A stretch of DNA of 64,000 bases from Aradus depressus (GCA_963662175.1 OY759221.1:33850045-33914044), one strand, 5' to 3'. Positions 28,701 through 37,350 are shown, numbered from the stretch's first letter. Numbers and translations are program-made. The notes: a model not told the origin generated them from the sequence alone.

Positions 28701-31700
28701 CGGATTTTTACAGTTGAAATCGAAAAATTCTACTTTGCGCGAGAATTTTGTCTCTCAATTGATTTCCATGGGGGTTTCGTTTTCGAACAAACTTATGTTT
28801 CTGAATAAATATTTATATATATATTCCACAAAAATTATATAATTAAACTACCGGTTTCTGTTATTACACCGTCGTCTTTGTTTGTAACTAAACCTAGCGA
28901 TCGTCTAATGGCGAAACTATAGTTTATGTATAATTTTTTATGGAAATAGAAATTATTTCAAAAATCGAAGTTTAATTTATTTATTTAGTTAAATAAAATA
29001 TTGAACATTACCTATAGTCTTCTCGAACTGCAATATGACTGGAAATGTTGCGCAAAATCCCACCTGCATTTTCAACCACTGCTAAAGTTTTCGAAGCTGA
29101 TTGATAGTTCAACATTTCTACAATATACTGTAGAGCTCCTTCAACGGCACATATGTCAACCTGAAGAACAAAAAACCATTATAGCTTGCCTCCATGATAA
29201 AATGTAATTATATTTATATATATAGTAGAAGTCGCATGTCAATCCGTCTCTCTGGTGTCTATAGCATTGGGCACTAGCGAGGGGTGGTTAAAGTGGGTAA
29301 TAGGGTCCTATTTGACATTTCAAAGTTGTACAGAATCTGAAGTATCCTGTATACAATTATTTCGAATAGCTAATAATTTGAAACTAGATTGAAAAATAAT
29401 AAATACGTATTTTCAATTTTTAGTTGAAGATAAACTCAGCCAGGCCATCTAAAAAATACACCCTGTATATATTAAATGTATAAGGTACACATACACACCT
29501 TGTTAATGTTGCAATGCGCAGAGAGGTTCCAGAGAGCGGAGAGGACCGACTTGAGAGTTGCCTCTCTGGTGGCGCCCATAGCTGCTTTCATCAATGCTGA
29601 CACCGAACCTACCTCACGTAGCGCTTGTTTACTTGCCGCGTCGGCACGCCAAGACAGATTCCGGAGTACGCTAGCAGTCACCTGAAAATAATGACATTTT
29701 TAACAATTGTCCGTATAATCTATAAAACTAGCTAACATAAGCCCCCTTCTTCCCTTTCAATATTTTATTTTTAATACCTCTTAATGTCATATAAATAAGA
29801 AAGCATAAAAAATAATTAAATAAAAATTCAATTGACTCCTAAAGGCTAACACAGGTAGACTAAAGATCTTTTGGAGCATTCATGGAGAGGAGCGACCACA
29901 AGCAGAAAGTCGAAGATGTTCCTGGGAGAGGAGTCCAAGGTGTTGAAGGATGGGATCCTGAACCTCAAAGGAACGAGCTTCGGCAACTAACTGGAGTTCT
30001 CACAGGACGCGGTCCGTTCAATAGACACCTACTCATTGTAGGAGTCAAGGACTCTCCCACCTGTGACAGATGTGGGGAAGAAGACGAGATGGCGGCACAC
30101 TTCTTGAGTAAATGCTCGGGATCACAGAAGAGGGTTTTAGAAGATTGGATCATGGGAGCATTCTCAGGTTCATTAAGGAAAGTGGGACACTCTGTACATC
30201 CGGAAGGAGTTGGTTTAGGTTATAAACAAACAGGTAACAAAGTAAGGTGGAAACCCAGCGCTTCCAGGGAAGGGATAAGAACATTAGATGCTTAGGTCCC
30301 TAGGTGTAAAACACCAGCCCACCATATATATTATATATACTTATAAGATAACACAGGTATGTAGAACTGTAAAATATTTTATTCTTATAACCTTCTACAA
30401 CTGATCTCAAGGAGGAAAAATGGTTCAATAAAGTTATTTTGGAAGGACGCAAAAAGTATATATAAAAATTTCAGTTATATTTCATACCAGACCAATTGTA
30501 TAACTGGAGATGAATTTACAAATAAAATATTGTAACTACAAATGTATATTGGATAATACCTGAGTTAAGTCTTCACTGGAAGAAGACAACTGTGAAACAA
30601 GGGCCGTCATGAAGGGCTTCATGGAACAGAGAAGGGCCTTATTGTTGCCATCTCCAAAGGTGAGATTGGTAAGGGCCATCCCAGCGTAACGCTTCACAGT
30701 GATGCAGCAGTCCAGGCTGTACCCTGCTTCAACCTATACAAAAAAGAGAAAATTCACCAATCTAGTAACAGGTAAGATAACAACAGATAAATATTTCAAA
30801 GTTAAGCTGATGTTACCTGTACAAGCCTAGCGACCACATAAAGTGCACCGAGTTGGCACATAGCTAGTCTGTGCTCTTCGTCAAAAGACAGCTTCATTAG
30901 TGCTGCGATGGCCGGACCAGGATGTGCTTCCTCTGAACAATTATTACAATAATATATTATACTAATCAAATTTCTATGGTTGGTATTATGGTTGAAATTT
31001 CTATGGATAATTTTACTTTCAGAGGATCTAATATTATAATACTACGTAATAAAGGGTGATTATCTTTAACGCAAAAACAAGAGATCAGATTTTAATTAAT
31101 AAAAAAACATAATGGCGAACAGCTTTGCAGTGAGGAAATAATTGATAAGGTATAAAAAATATCTAAAAAAATGAAATATGTTTCTAAATAGAGCTTTCAT
31201 CTTTAAAAAAAAAAATTAGAAAATAACTGAGAGAGGCTGCTAATTGTGTTTATTTCATTTCTATGTTAACATACTTCAAAGGTAGAACAGGCTGTCATTA
31301 AATAAGAAAATGAAAAATGGCGGCCCCGCGGAGATACATTTGATCTAATTGATTACTACTAACTATTCCCTTCAACCGACTAGGCGGGACACCTGTGAGA
31401 ATTAATTTAGACATAGCTACAAACAATTTTTTCGTCCATCTGTTCTTAAATGCCTCAGTCAAATGGACATTCCTAGATTCAGACAATGAGCATACGCAAT
31501 CTTACGTCAGTAAAACCTGGTTGGTTCACACGGTGACATTAAATCACGACACATGTAGCTAAAGTGTCATCGTTTGAACGATCCAGTGTCAGACTACCTT
31601 GACATTGATGTCGCGCATCAAAAGAACGATATATTCGACAACGTGAAACAAGCGCTGTCGCCACACTGACATTAACTTATTTATTGATTACATCAGTTTG

Positions 31701-33635
31701 TTGGTTGTAATGCTGTCTTTAGACGAGTTAACGTTCTTCGAGCACCAATAACAATATCACTGTGTGTAGAATAAAGCCAGCACATTTTCTCATCCTCTCC
31801 CGCTTCTTTGTTTCGCATGTCAACCAGTTCTAACACAACATTTGTAACCGCATATACAAACTGTAACTTTCCTACCGACTGAGGTATTCCAACATATACA
31901 GACCACCGTCAGAACAACTAGTGCTAACTATGAGTAAGATGGAAGGTTACCAGTGTGTGGTTGAGGGTCGTCATGGAGCAGGTCGGTATAGGTGATGATC
32001 TGGTCCAACAGCCTGAGGACCCTGGCCTCTCGACGACCCCGCTTGTCATCACCATGACAGAGCACCATGTTGCGGAGGGCTTGGGCCGCTCGCTGACGGA
32101 CCACACTGCTCTCCCCGCTCGAATGGACCAGCTGCACCAGCAGAGATAGACAACCTACAAAACATCAAAACACGATATGTACATCACATTTCGGTTGCAT
32201 AGGAGATTCTGAATTTACAATAATATATTTTTCACAGCTATATTCTCCCATTTATTACTTTGTTCTCTAGCAAAATACATATGTTTCGGGAAGAACTCCC
32301 ATCATCAGTATCTATAATTTACTTGTTGATGTTTACGTAAACACTTTTTTTATGTATCATTCATTACATTCTTTTGGTAGAAACATATTTAACAAATCGA
32401 TCTGCGTGTTAAACCCTTCGTCGACTTATCTAAGACAAAGGGTTCAACATAGAGGACAACTTGTAAAATATGTTTCTACAAAAAAATATAATGAGAACAT
32501 AAAAAAAAATTGAGGGTGAGGAAAAATATCCTTAATTTGAGACCTGTTCAATTTGATAAAGACAAAAAGATTGCCTTAGGTTTCCAAAAAATATATTTAT
32601 TTCATACTGTTGATGATGATGGGGAAATGTGTGGTAAAATATATGGATCCTTCATTGAACTTTTCAAAAGAAGCTATATCGTGGGGATTAATTATACCCC
32701 TTATAACGATAAGTGACTATATTGACGAAACTCTACATCTGAACCAGTGCTGATAACTCTCGTCTTCTGGACCCAAATCTACCAGTACACCAGCTTCATC
32801 TCCGGTCATGGCAAGTTCATAGAATACTTAGAACTGTACTGAGTTGTAAGGAGGCCTTAGCGCTCAAAAGGAAAACTAAAATAAATAATTTATAATTCAT
32901 CAGTAATTATTGCTGATAACTTCCAAAAAATATAAGAGATGGGACGAAGAAATCAGAAGAATTGGACGCATAAATAAAATACTTTTCTAAAATAAACCTA
33001 ATTAAATAAATTCAAAACAACCGAAAAATATTAATGGCTGGGCGGGCACAAGTACAGAAATCATCTAGTCCACGAACTCACGAGATTCACACATTATAAA
33101 AAGTAATATCATGTACTAACGCTCTTTCGTTACTCTGGTGAACATGAGCCGATTCTATTATTGGAGTTCTAAATTTTTATTCACCTAGGGTAAGGGGGTC
33201 TTTAACGAGTATCTGATATCGAATGCTATTTTTTTTATCTATCACTTTTGTGAAAAAGAGAGACATCTTCACTCTCTGGAACAGCTGGAAATAAATAGAG
33301 CTAGAAAAAATGAGAAATGATAGAATGACGAAACTCACTTCAAATTCTCATCCCTGTTAAAGCCACTAAGTTAATATAATATATTGCGTATGTTATAAAG
33401 AGTCTGTATGCATTTTATTTTCATGCACTTCGATATGATTTCTTATATTTACCCTGTATTCTACTATAAACCCCATTCTTTATTTTTTAAATATATATAT
33501 ATTTTTTTCTATTATACTTTTTTGATTTCATTATTGTGCTTTCTTCATTTTATTATATTATTGACAACTCAAACAATTTTTGTGGATTTAGTGAAAATGG
33601 TTCAAAGAATAGTGGTGGAGATGGGGGGAAGGCTG

Positions 33636-33677
<42 letters not shown>

Positions 33678-36551
33678 CGGATCCCAACGTTGAAGCTGCG
33701 CCAGAACCTGCCTTCACCGTATGTACTAGACAAGTTATTACGAAGGGCAGAATACAGGTAGATAAGATTCTGAACTGACCAGACTGTCGCATGGCCCTGC
33801 AGCTATCAGGAGAGCTGCTCATGGCCAGAAGGGTGGAGGTCATCTCTGCCCGGTCGTGGGTGCCCAACATGGAGAGGAGGTTGTACACCATCTCAACCTT
33901 CGTGCCCAGCTGCTCACTGCTGTAGCTATAACTGTAGCTCAGTCCCCCTTCACACATTGCCTGCAACCAATCCACATCACATCAGATATAGTCAACGTAG
34001 GAAATGTGTCTAAAGAATAAATAAGTTGACCAGTTACCAATAAACAGGCGCCCTAAAATTTTCTTTGCCTTCTATAAATCCATTCATACTATACTCATAT
34101 TCTTGTGACGGCTAAAAATCCAACCTCTTTCATTGAATCCATTTCTGAAGCTCTTGAAACATTAAACGAATCACTGCTAACCAATGAGTTTTTCATCTGA
34201 TTTTTTTTTTTATTTTATATTATCTATTTCACAAAACATATCTCGGTGTTTGGGCAAAAGAGCTTAAGTCAGCAAATCTGAATTTTAGGAGGGGAATTTC
34301 TGAAGGTTTGAAAAATTCCTGCAAATCAGGTAAAACACATTTCTGTTACTTGAAATATTATTTCAATAACACTATTAAATAGGTTAGGTTAGGTTTTATG
34401 ACTCATGCCCGGGCTTTAACTACGAGGTCATATCGCCTACTACCAGCGCGCTCTTTCATCACCCTGGTGGACATGAACCCGACTTTACTATGGGAGTCCT
34501 AAATATTGCCTACCCTAAATTTGTATTTACTTAGGGTAGGGGATCTTTAACTAGTACCTGACATCGCTTAACATCCCATCCGAAGGACAGCGTGCTTAAG
34601 TTTGAAAAAAATTGAGACCCAGGGCCTAAGTACATTTTACAAGATACCGCTTATGTTTATGACTAAATTAAAACTCTCCTCAAATAAAAGTTGGAGAAAA
34701 TACTAAGAGGCACAATTTATATTATTTACTAAGGTTGCCCGGTTTTCGAAATACATGTCAAATGTATTTTGAAACCCATTTTCATGTCATTCTCAGAATT
34801 ACCAAGAAACAATGACAATTGCTGATGCTAACAGATTACTTTCATATATATACCCAAGGAGGTAGAGTGATCTGCACCGAAGTCGGTCGTATACGAGTAT
34901 AAGAAAGTCCTGTAATCCTCACATACTTATATATATATTCATAAATTACTTTTTACTCAGATTTTCCATAAACACTTATCTTTATAAATAGTTACATAAT
35001 AAGAAACACATAATAAATACCTGTTGTTTGGTATTGGCAGTAGCAGTGCTGTGGCACATCGGGTTTTGGTTCCCAATTAGCTTAACGCCCCTCTCATTAG
35101 TCTGTCAAATGAACAAACACTGTATTACTGAAGATGTTTCCATCATTCAATATAACATCAATATGTAAATAATATTAATTAATTTAAAGTAAACAAAAAC
35201 CCGACTACGAAAAAAAGTCAAATATGCCCAAAAAAGCTGTAAAAAGTGAAAAATTCTATTGCTGTCTGAAGGCAACAGAACACCAAATTTGAAAGGATCG
35301 CTGGAACAATTCACTGCAACACAAGCTTAATATTGTATTTGTTCAAAAATAATAAAGAAAAAATGTGGTATATAATATAACTAGATCACCCAGACAACGG
35401 TTTTTGCAAATTGTTTATATTATTTTTGAACAAACCAAAGGTTAACCCTTGTGTTACACTCTATTGTTCCAGGGGTGGATTTGGTGTTTTGTTACTTATA
35501 AACACCACATGATATTATAGACTTTTCCCTGCGTCTTGTCTTATATTTGAGTCTCACTCCTCAACTCTAGAGGCGGGGTTAGTTTGTCTGCCCTCACCCA
35601 CTCTGTCTTGCCAGTTGTCACTCAGATGGGGAACAGTAATAATAAATCTTCCCCATCCATGAAATTTTAAATTGATAATTTTCTAGTCTTTTTTTGTATT
35701 TGATTGTAGTTTTATTTTATTTAATCATTTCCTTTTTGAATTGTTATGTTCTTTTGAATATAGAAGGAATTCAAGGTTCTGTCGTGTTAATAAAAAACTC
35801 AGTATTTCGCTACTAAAACTATTCATTTCCTTCTTTGGGGCCTTATAATAACTTGAGCGAATGTGCATGAGCTACTTACCACTCACAACCACTCAAGTCG
35901 TTATAATGCCCCAAAGATGGAAATAAATACTTTTAGTAGCCAAATACTGAGTTATTATTTACACGACAGAACCGCAAATTCCTACTATATTATAAAGATA
36001 TTGTTTATATTATTTTTAATGTTTTATCAGGTTTGTTATTTTTGCAATTTAATATTTCTTTATTGTATTTTATGTTATTTATTGGTTTTAATGATTGAAT
36101 TATTTGTGCATTTTAGTGCATGTAGGCAATGTTTCTATGAGTTTGTCTTGCGAATTATATTTTGTAGATTTTTACTAAATGTTTTTTTTTTTTTTTTTTT
36201 TTTTGTAGACTACCTGATGAGGGCAAGACTAGCGTAATATAATAAAAACTGTGACGAGGTGAGTCAGACAATATTTTTACTTTGCAACCTGTGATATAAT
36301 CCTATCTCTCACTACATTAATATAACATAACATACATAAAGAATTGTGAAAAAACTACACCCCTTCGCGTTCTGCAGTCAGGTAATAATACAAAAAAAAA
36401 AACTTGATCTAATTGTTAACAATGAACTATAGATAAATCAATAACAACAAATACAATTTAAACCTAAACGTACATGAGTAGTTGATGTTTCTTCCTGTTC
36501 TTTGGCTTCAGGCGATGCGCCTTGTTCTTTGGTCCACCGCGTCCCCACATC
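7731..36551 (-). CDS. Apc: Apc: adenomatous polyposis coli homologue, 31 exons assembled, 5' end not found
   Basis: APC is the scaffold of the beta-catenin destruction complex (with Axin, GSK3 and CK1) and also binds the cytoskeleton. The exons, read on the minus strand from 36551 down to 7731, all have GT/AG borders and compatible phases; together they total 4,593 nt, or 1,530 codons plus stop. Rough layout in the assembled protein: residues 54-480 ARM repeats (LGTKVEMVYNLLSMLGTHD, MALTNLTFGD, ASVLRNLSWRAD, NACGTLWNLSA), 525-632 15-residue beta-catenin repeats (NYSLKY, DYSLRY), 670-1000 20-residue repeats mixed with SAMP-like motifs, then a basic region with RQGTFTKE resembling vertebrate APC RQSTFIKE. 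The exon carrying the initiator Met was not found: the first exon listed starts at a splice acceptor. Vertebrate APC carries almost everything after the ARM repeats in one giant exon; here that part is cut into about 21 exons. Introns hold SINE, LINE and MITE copies. Confidence 0.93.
8026..8321 (-). CDS. Apc: Apc exon 30, basic Ser/Gly-rich region
   Basis: Encodes STGNCSTGSGSGRGRAASLP and SSKIASLWKRVDEAKKKQ. Phase 1 to 0. If unspliced at its donor (CAG/GTATGT) the frame stops four codons later. Confidence 0.88.
8664..8868 (-). CDS. Apc: Apc exon 29, basic region
   Basis: Encodes VKSIRGGGRTSSIPVVRSPV and IQRQGTFTKEDG, the latter matching vertebrate APC basic-domain LVRQSTFIKE. This region binds microtubules and actin in vertebrates. 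Phase 0 to 1. Confidence 0.92.
8970..9075 (-). CDS. Apc: Apc exon 28
   Basis: Encodes LSSVESEGSSPQEMQDSGTS and PRPVVVKPPE. Phase 2 to 0. Low complexity. Confidence 0.83.
9300..9676. mobile_element. pogo/Tigger-like MITE
   Basis: Left end AGAGTCCCGATCATCCGAG and right end CTCGGTTGACCGGGACTTTA are inverted, of the type seen in pogo/Tigger elements (CAGTAGACTCCCGATAATCCG). Filled with A- and T-runs. Confidence 0.6.
10013..10228 (-). CDS. Apc: Apc exon 27, charged helical region
   Basis: Encodes RYNTYVIK, then a Glu/Lys-rich probable helix (EEAIRLENEAKDKKERITPK) and a basic stretch (QRRQADRERFRTR). Phase 2 to 2. Confidence 0.87.
10913..11159 (-). CDS. Apc: Apc exon 26
   Basis: Encodes MDSILSLTCSLETTDRKKAE and PPTELDDFLDLDNSILSVAS. 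I recall a similar PPT-x-L/M-D block in insect APC proteins but cannot confirm it. Phase 1 to 2. Confidence 0.88.
11741..12103 (-). CDS. Apc: Apc exon 25, acidic central region
   Basis: The longest exon of the gene (121 codons), acidic and Ser-rich (SLETEEERRGEEDPTLTESR, MASIISLTSSVSDH). No 20-residue repeat is clear in it. Phase 1 to 1; acceptor AATTACAG, donor TCAG/GTTGGT. Confidence 0.88.
12178..12834 (+). mobile_element. TACTTCCCCAG-family repeat, long copy
   Basis: Starts GGTACTTCCCCAGAACGAAT and ends TATATCTGAGAAAGTAA, with three internal GTTATT/ATTCATT modules. Intron between Apc exons 24 and 25. Confidence 0.72.
13264..13371 (-). CDS. Apc: Apc exon 24, SAMP-like motif 3
   Basis: Contains DLILQVISSGMPT, aligning with vertebrate DLLQECISSAMPK. 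Core is Ser-Gly-Met-Pro, the closest of the three to canonical SAMP. Phase 1 to 1. Confidence 0.92.
14424..14491 (-). CDS. Apc: Apc exon 23
   Basis: Encodes RVEVQPAETSPISSLDAE; the SPISSLDAE part precedes a SAMP-like motif, as in vertebrate SSLSIDSEDD. Phase 2 to 1. Confidence 0.87.
15092..15211 (-). CDS. Apc: Apc exon 22, 20-residue repeat 4
   Basis: Contains TEGSPVEFSNRSSLSDLTIN, a well-kept 20-residue repeat. Phase 2 to 2. Confidence 0.94.
15286..15368. repeat. Short TIR repeat of the TTTCTTATAC family
   Basis: Ends GACTTTCTTATACCCAG and GTTAGTATAAGAAAGTC are inverted; 83 bp. Same motif as the long foldback. Confidence 0.65.
16025..16146 (-). CDS. Apc: Apc exon 21, basic/Gly-rich linker
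   Basis: Encodes PKQLPIDKKIGGEQTGGGGG and APRGPVSIPPP. Phase 0 to 2. A pogo-like MITE (16225-16651) lies about 80 bases upstream of this exon in the adjacent intron. Confidence 0.85.
16225..16651. mobile_element. pogo/Tigger-like MITE
   Basis: Left CACTAGGACCTCGATAATCC, right GGATTATCGAGATCCTTCTG, imperfect inverted ends flanked by TA on both sides (TA target duplication). 427 bp, in the intron between Apc exons 20 and 21. Confidence 0.7.
16899..17048 (-). CDS. Apc: Apc exon 20, 20-residue repeat 3 plus SAMP-like motif 2
   Basis: Encodes CTEDTPASLSNATSQSELDV, a degenerate 20-residue repeat lacking the usual Phe before Ser, followed by NILADCIQSGMQAQ, a SAMP-like motif with Ser-Gly-Met-Gln. 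Phase 0 to 0. Confidence 0.92.
17765..17858 (-). CDS. Apc: Apc exon 19 (predicted from phase)
   Basis: Encodes a basic, Thr-rich stretch (RVRRSTGIPVKTTTRPSQH). It is needed to convert phase 2 at the end of exon 18 to phase 0 at exon 20, and its acceptor and donor do exactly that. No motif is diagnostic; basic residues after a SAMP are usual in APC. Confidence 0.6.
18464..18656 (+). mobile_element. SINE copy, 5' truncated
   Basis: Shares ATCTGGGAGGTAA, TTCGGATGGGACGTT and GACGAAAGAGCGCTCTGGTA with the family; lacks the tRNA head. Confidence 0.8.
18718..18824 (-). CDS. Apc: Apc exon 18, SAMP-like motif 1
   Basis: Contains EHVLADCINIGMQNN, aligning with vertebrate DILAECINSAMPK (Axin-binding SAMP repeat). 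The core Ser-Ala-Met-Pro reads Ile-Gly-Met-Gln here. Phase 0 to 2. Confidence 0.88.
18956..19095 (-). CDS. Apc: Apc exon 17, 20-residue repeat 2
   Basis: Contains STPAQFSTATSLSDLTFEDD, matching vertebrate GTPINFSTATSLSDLTIE. Phase 1 to 0. Confidence 0.95.
19128..19858 (+). mobile_element. TACTTCCCCAG-family repeat, long copy
   Basis: Starts GATCACCAGCCATGTACATA and ends TATAGCTGGGAAGTAG. Lies between Apc exons 16 and 17. Confidence 0.72.
20065..20165 (-). CDS. Apc: Apc exon 16, post-repeat conserved block
   Basis: Encodes MTSGVLSPSELPDSPTGTVP, matching vertebrate SGIISPSDLPDSPGQTMPP directly after the first 20-residue repeat. Phase 2 to 1. Confidence 0.95.
20305..20648. repeat. Minisatellite, about 42-bp unit, in an Apc intron
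   Basis: Degenerate tandem copies of a unit containing GATAGGCTTCCAGAGCCTTC and GAGTCAGGTATCTCAG, some with an extra TTCGCTTAGG insert. Confidence 0.85.
20888..21008 (-). CDS. Apc: Apc exon 15, 20-residue repeat 1
   Basis: Contains LETPLMFSRSSSLGSLNSCE, the first 20-residue beta-catenin repeat (vertebrate ETPLMFSRCTSVSSLDSFE). The Ser residues are the usual GSK3/CK1 sites of the family. Phase 1 to 2. Confidence 0.95.
21455..21645 (+). mobile_element. TACTTCCCCAG-family repeat, 5' part
   Basis: AGCCCCAAAACGAATTAATC and TTCGCGTCCCCTCCAAAAAC identify it. Confidence 0.6.
22340..22442 (-). CDS. Apc: Apc exon 14, Ser/Pro-rich linker
   Basis: Encodes GPSPPPPDNSVSPSIDASPG. No motif; assigned by splice phase (0 to 1) and position between the 15- and 20-residue repeats. 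Confidence 0.8.
22462..22820 (+). mobile_element. TACTTCCCCAG-family repeat
   Basis: Left end lost (starts in AAGTTTTCGCTCTCC), right end intact (TTAGCTGGGGAAGTAA). Lies just beyond the acceptor of Apc exon 14. Confidence 0.7.
23256..23802 (-). mobile_element. TACTTCCCCAG-family repeat, full copy
   Basis: Reverse copy, from ACTTCCAGCTATAGAAAGTA to TGGTGATTCACCGATGA. It abuts the SINE at 23828. Confidence 0.72.
23828..24160 (+). mobile_element. tRNA-derived SINE, full copy (reference for the family)
   Basis: The head is tRNA-like: A box TAGGTCAGTGG at 23836-23846 and B box GGTTCGAAACC at 23872-23882. The body includes the conserved blocks CCGTCCTTCGGATGGGACG and GACGAAAGAGCGCTCTGGTA. The 3' end is AAACCTAACCTAACCC. 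About 335 bp, in an Apc intron. Confidence 0.88.
24525..24656 (-). CDS. Apc: Apc exon 13, 15-residue repeats C and D
   Basis: Contains PPSDYAETDLDQLTDYSLRY followed by TEEEHQDQ, which are 15-residue repeats (P-x-DYS-x-x-Y pattern). Phase 0 to 0. Confidence 0.92.
25031..25200 (-). mobile_element. SINE copy, partial
   Basis: Reverse copy of the family's 3' half (GAGCTCTTTCGTCACTCTAG, CCTACCCTAAATTTTTATTC). Confidence 0.8.
25238..25525 (+). mobile_element. TACTTCCCCAG-family repeat, degenerate
   Basis: GTTTCCAGCGCGAATTTATT and TTTTCGCTCTCCTACTAAAA. Its right end runs to within about 10 bases of the donor of Apc exon 12. Confidence 0.55.
25535..25634 (-). CDS. Apc: Apc exon 12, 15-residue repeat B (degenerate)
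   Basis: Completes the previous repeat (KYCENDKE) and holds VTYTVNYKEEEQNEEPK, a second, degenerate 15-residue repeat. Phase 2 to 0. Confidence 0.88.
25741..26275 (+). mobile_element. Jockey-like LINE fragment, ORF2 C-terminus
   Basis: Contains KIKESWASVWINMDLTNKLR, MRLRVGHTRLTHGHLINR and, after a frameshift near 26020, HILEECPGYKEILKSMG. These are the RNase H-to-C-terminal blocks of jockey-type LINEs (RLRIGHTRLTHG and HILxECP patterns). Same family as 7312-7545; ends in TTATTCTATTCTATTCTG. Lies in an Apc intron on the opposite strand. Confidence 0.85.
26289..26377 (-). CDS. Apc: Apc exon 11, 15-residue repeat A
   Basis: Ends in TEQPVNYSLK, the core of a 15-residue beta-catenin-binding repeat (vertebrate QPTDYSLKY). 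The Tyr after Lys is split onto the next exon. Phase 0 to 2. The exon follows two mobile insertions, a SINE at 26486-26788 and a LINE tail at 25741-26275. Confidence 0.9.
26486..26788 (-). mobile_element. SINE copy, nearly full
   Basis: Reverse copy with the body and the B-box part of the tRNA head (TTTTGAACCCGCGATCTTGA). Confidence 0.82.
27025..27158 (-). CDS. Apc: Apc exon 10, post-ARM linker
   Basis: Encodes LSVRKRRALEAELNSSLSET and CDNIEPSP, matching the APC linker HVRKQKALEAEL...LSETFDNID. Phase 1 to 0. Confidence 0.92.
27524..27798 (-). CDS. Apc: Apc exon 9, last ARM repeat
   Basis: Encodes KMLREHNCLGVLLRQL, NACGTLWNLSARCSTDQRAL and HRMIAMGASAALKNLLPVR, the end of the APC ARM domain (vertebrate HKMIAMGSAAALRNLMANR). 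Phase 2 to 1. Confidence 0.96.
27878..28130 (+). mobile_element. TACTTCCCCAG-family repeat, partial
   Basis: AATGTACTTCCACAGCACGA and GCAGTTATTAGGGTTTTTCA. Confidence 0.62.
29012..29160 (-). CDS. Apc: Apc exon 8, ARM repeat
   Basis: Encodes VDICAVEGALQYIVEMLNYQ and ENAGGILRNISSHIAVREDY, matching APC ICAVDGALAFLVGTL and GGILRNVSSLIA. Leaves with two bases of an Arg codon. Confidence 0.95.
29499..29681 (-). CDS. Apc: Apc exon 7, ARM repeat
   Basis: Encodes VTASVLRNLSWRADAASKQA and TLKSVLSALWNLSAHCNINK. This is one of the most conserved parts of the APC ARM groove. Phase 0 to 0. Confidence 0.96.
29830..30330 (+). mobile_element. LINE fragment, ORF2 C-terminal zinc-finger-like block
   Basis: A 137-codon open frame with LTGVLTGRGPFNRHLLIVGV and SPTCDRCGEEDEMAAHFLSK, the C-terminal C-x2-C-H-C block of a non-LTR retrotransposon. 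Different family from the jockey copies (no HTRLTHG motif). Followed by an AT-rich tail. In an Apc intron, antisense. Confidence 0.75.
30560..30733 (-). CDS. Apc: Apc exon 6, ARM repeat
   Basis: Encodes ITVKRYAGMALTNLTFGDGN and SSEDLTQ, matching APC ITLRRYAGMALTNLTFGD. Phase 0 to 0. Confidence 0.95.
30817..30932 (-). CDS. Apc: Apc exon 5, ARM repeat
   Basis: Encodes AIAALMKLSFDEEHRLAMCQ, the counterpart of APC CVLMKLSFDEEHRHAMNE. Two bases complete the split codon from exon 4; leaves in phase 0. Confidence 0.95.
31951..32154 (-). CDS. Apc: Apc exon 4, ARM repeat
   Basis: Continues RQSG with CLSLLVQLVHSSG, ALRNMVLCHGDDKRGRREAR and VLRLLDQIITY, matching the APC DDKRGRRE segment. Phase 1 to 1. 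It is shorter than the vertebrate segment after the RGRRE motif. Confidence 0.95.
33118..33220 (-). mobile_element. SINE fragment
   Basis: Reverse fragment: GCTCTTTCGTTACTCTGGTG through CACCTAGGGTAAGG and TTTAACGAGTATCTG. Confidence 0.7.
33641..33676. repeat. (AT)n microsatellite
   Basis: About 36 bases of alternating AT, between Apc exons 3 and 4. Confidence 0.9.
33780..33960 (-). CDS. Apc: Apc exon 3, start of ARM repeats
   Basis: Contains LGTKVEMVYNLLSMLGTHD and LLAMSSSPDSCRAMRQS, nearly identical to the start of the vertebrate APC ARM domain. Enters in phase 0 and leaves with one base (G). Its donor lies about 105 bases 3' of an (AT)n tract at 33641-33676. Confidence 0.95.
34381..34629 (-). 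mobile_element. SINE copy with TTAGG-type tail
   Basis: Reverse copy. Its 3' tail is at the left and reads AGGTTAGGTTAGGTTTT, the complement of the CCTAA tail seen at 24145-24160. Confidence 0.82.
35021..35101 (-). CDS. Apc: Apc exon 2 (27 codons)
   Basis: Encodes TNERGVKLIGNQNPMCHSTA and following residues; phase 0 on both sides, acceptor TTTGACAG, donor CAG/GTATTT. Poorly conserved linker before the ARM repeats. Confidence 0.75.
35755..35994. repeat. Foldback element, about 104-bp arms
   Basis: Arms about 35755-35858 and 35890-35994, reverse complements with perhaps 15 percent mismatch (GGTTCTGTCGTGTTAATAA against its partner), spacer about 31 bases. Confidence 0.75.
36474..36551 (-). CDS. 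Apc: Apc exon 1 of those found (phase 0 to 0)
   Basis: Encodes DVGTRWTKEQGASPEAKEQE and following residues, a low-complexity stretch before the ARM domain. Acceptor GTTGGATAG, donor CAT/GTACGT. No in-frame Met opens it, so at least one more upstream exon must exist. Confidence 0.75.
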
Positions 36552-37143
36552 CTATCCAACAAAAAATAATAACATTATATTTAATACAATATAATATTTA
36601 ATATATTTTCAAAAAATTATATAATATATTGGAAAAACCAAACAGCTGTGTAAACGTCCAGATTCAGAGGCTCATATATTTCATTCTTTGAAAAACTTTT
36701 AGAATTCATATTTTGAAGGAAAAAGTTGAGCATCTAAGGATACTAACATGGGAACATGAAATAGGACATATTATTTTCATGGTTATAACGAAGAGATACA
36801 ACATAGTGATGAGAAGATACACAGTGAAACCCTTGAAGAGTAAATAAATTATATTGGATTCCCTACTTTTTTGGAACTTGCAACTATCCACCATGATAGA
36901 AAACTTTCAGAAAGAATCTGTTAAACTGTGAATATTTTCTATAGAATGTATAATTGGTTCATTTTGAGTTGGCAGATGAGAGAAAGAGCGCCACGCCCAC
37001 TCTCAGTTTCTTGGGATCCCTGAGATTACCCAGGTGCAGTGATGATACCCATGACAGGAGAACTCATCTGTTTACCATAAAATTGACCCACTTGATGTAA
37101 AATTCATAATTACTAAGCTGTAGACTTGACTACTAAAGAACAT

Positions 37144-37350
37144 TTTACCCTCGTCACTCTTTTCTTTCGAAAATGCAGGATAAGAAAAATATATATAACG
37201 TGAACATTTATTCAGTATATTTTTTTGTGTAAATTAATAATTTCATCTGTATAATAATAATAAAAATATCATCTGTTTTTTATCGAACTACGAGGGTGTG
37301 TTCCTGTCCGCTTCTGCAAAGTCGCCGTTGATCCGAATACGAACGCTACA
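37144..37350 (-). repeat. 3' LTR of the Ty3/gypsy element
   Basis: 207 bp, otherwise identical to the 5' LTR. It is preceded by a polypurine tract (GGGGGGAAGTGA on the minus strand, about 37351-37362). Confidence 0.93.

Noticed and set aside
37036..37080. Missing first Apc exon (MSSPVMGIITAP on the minus strand)
   Set aside because: It has an acceptor-like CAG and a GTAATC donor, but would leave in phase 2 while the next exon needs phase 0; joining them hits a stop.
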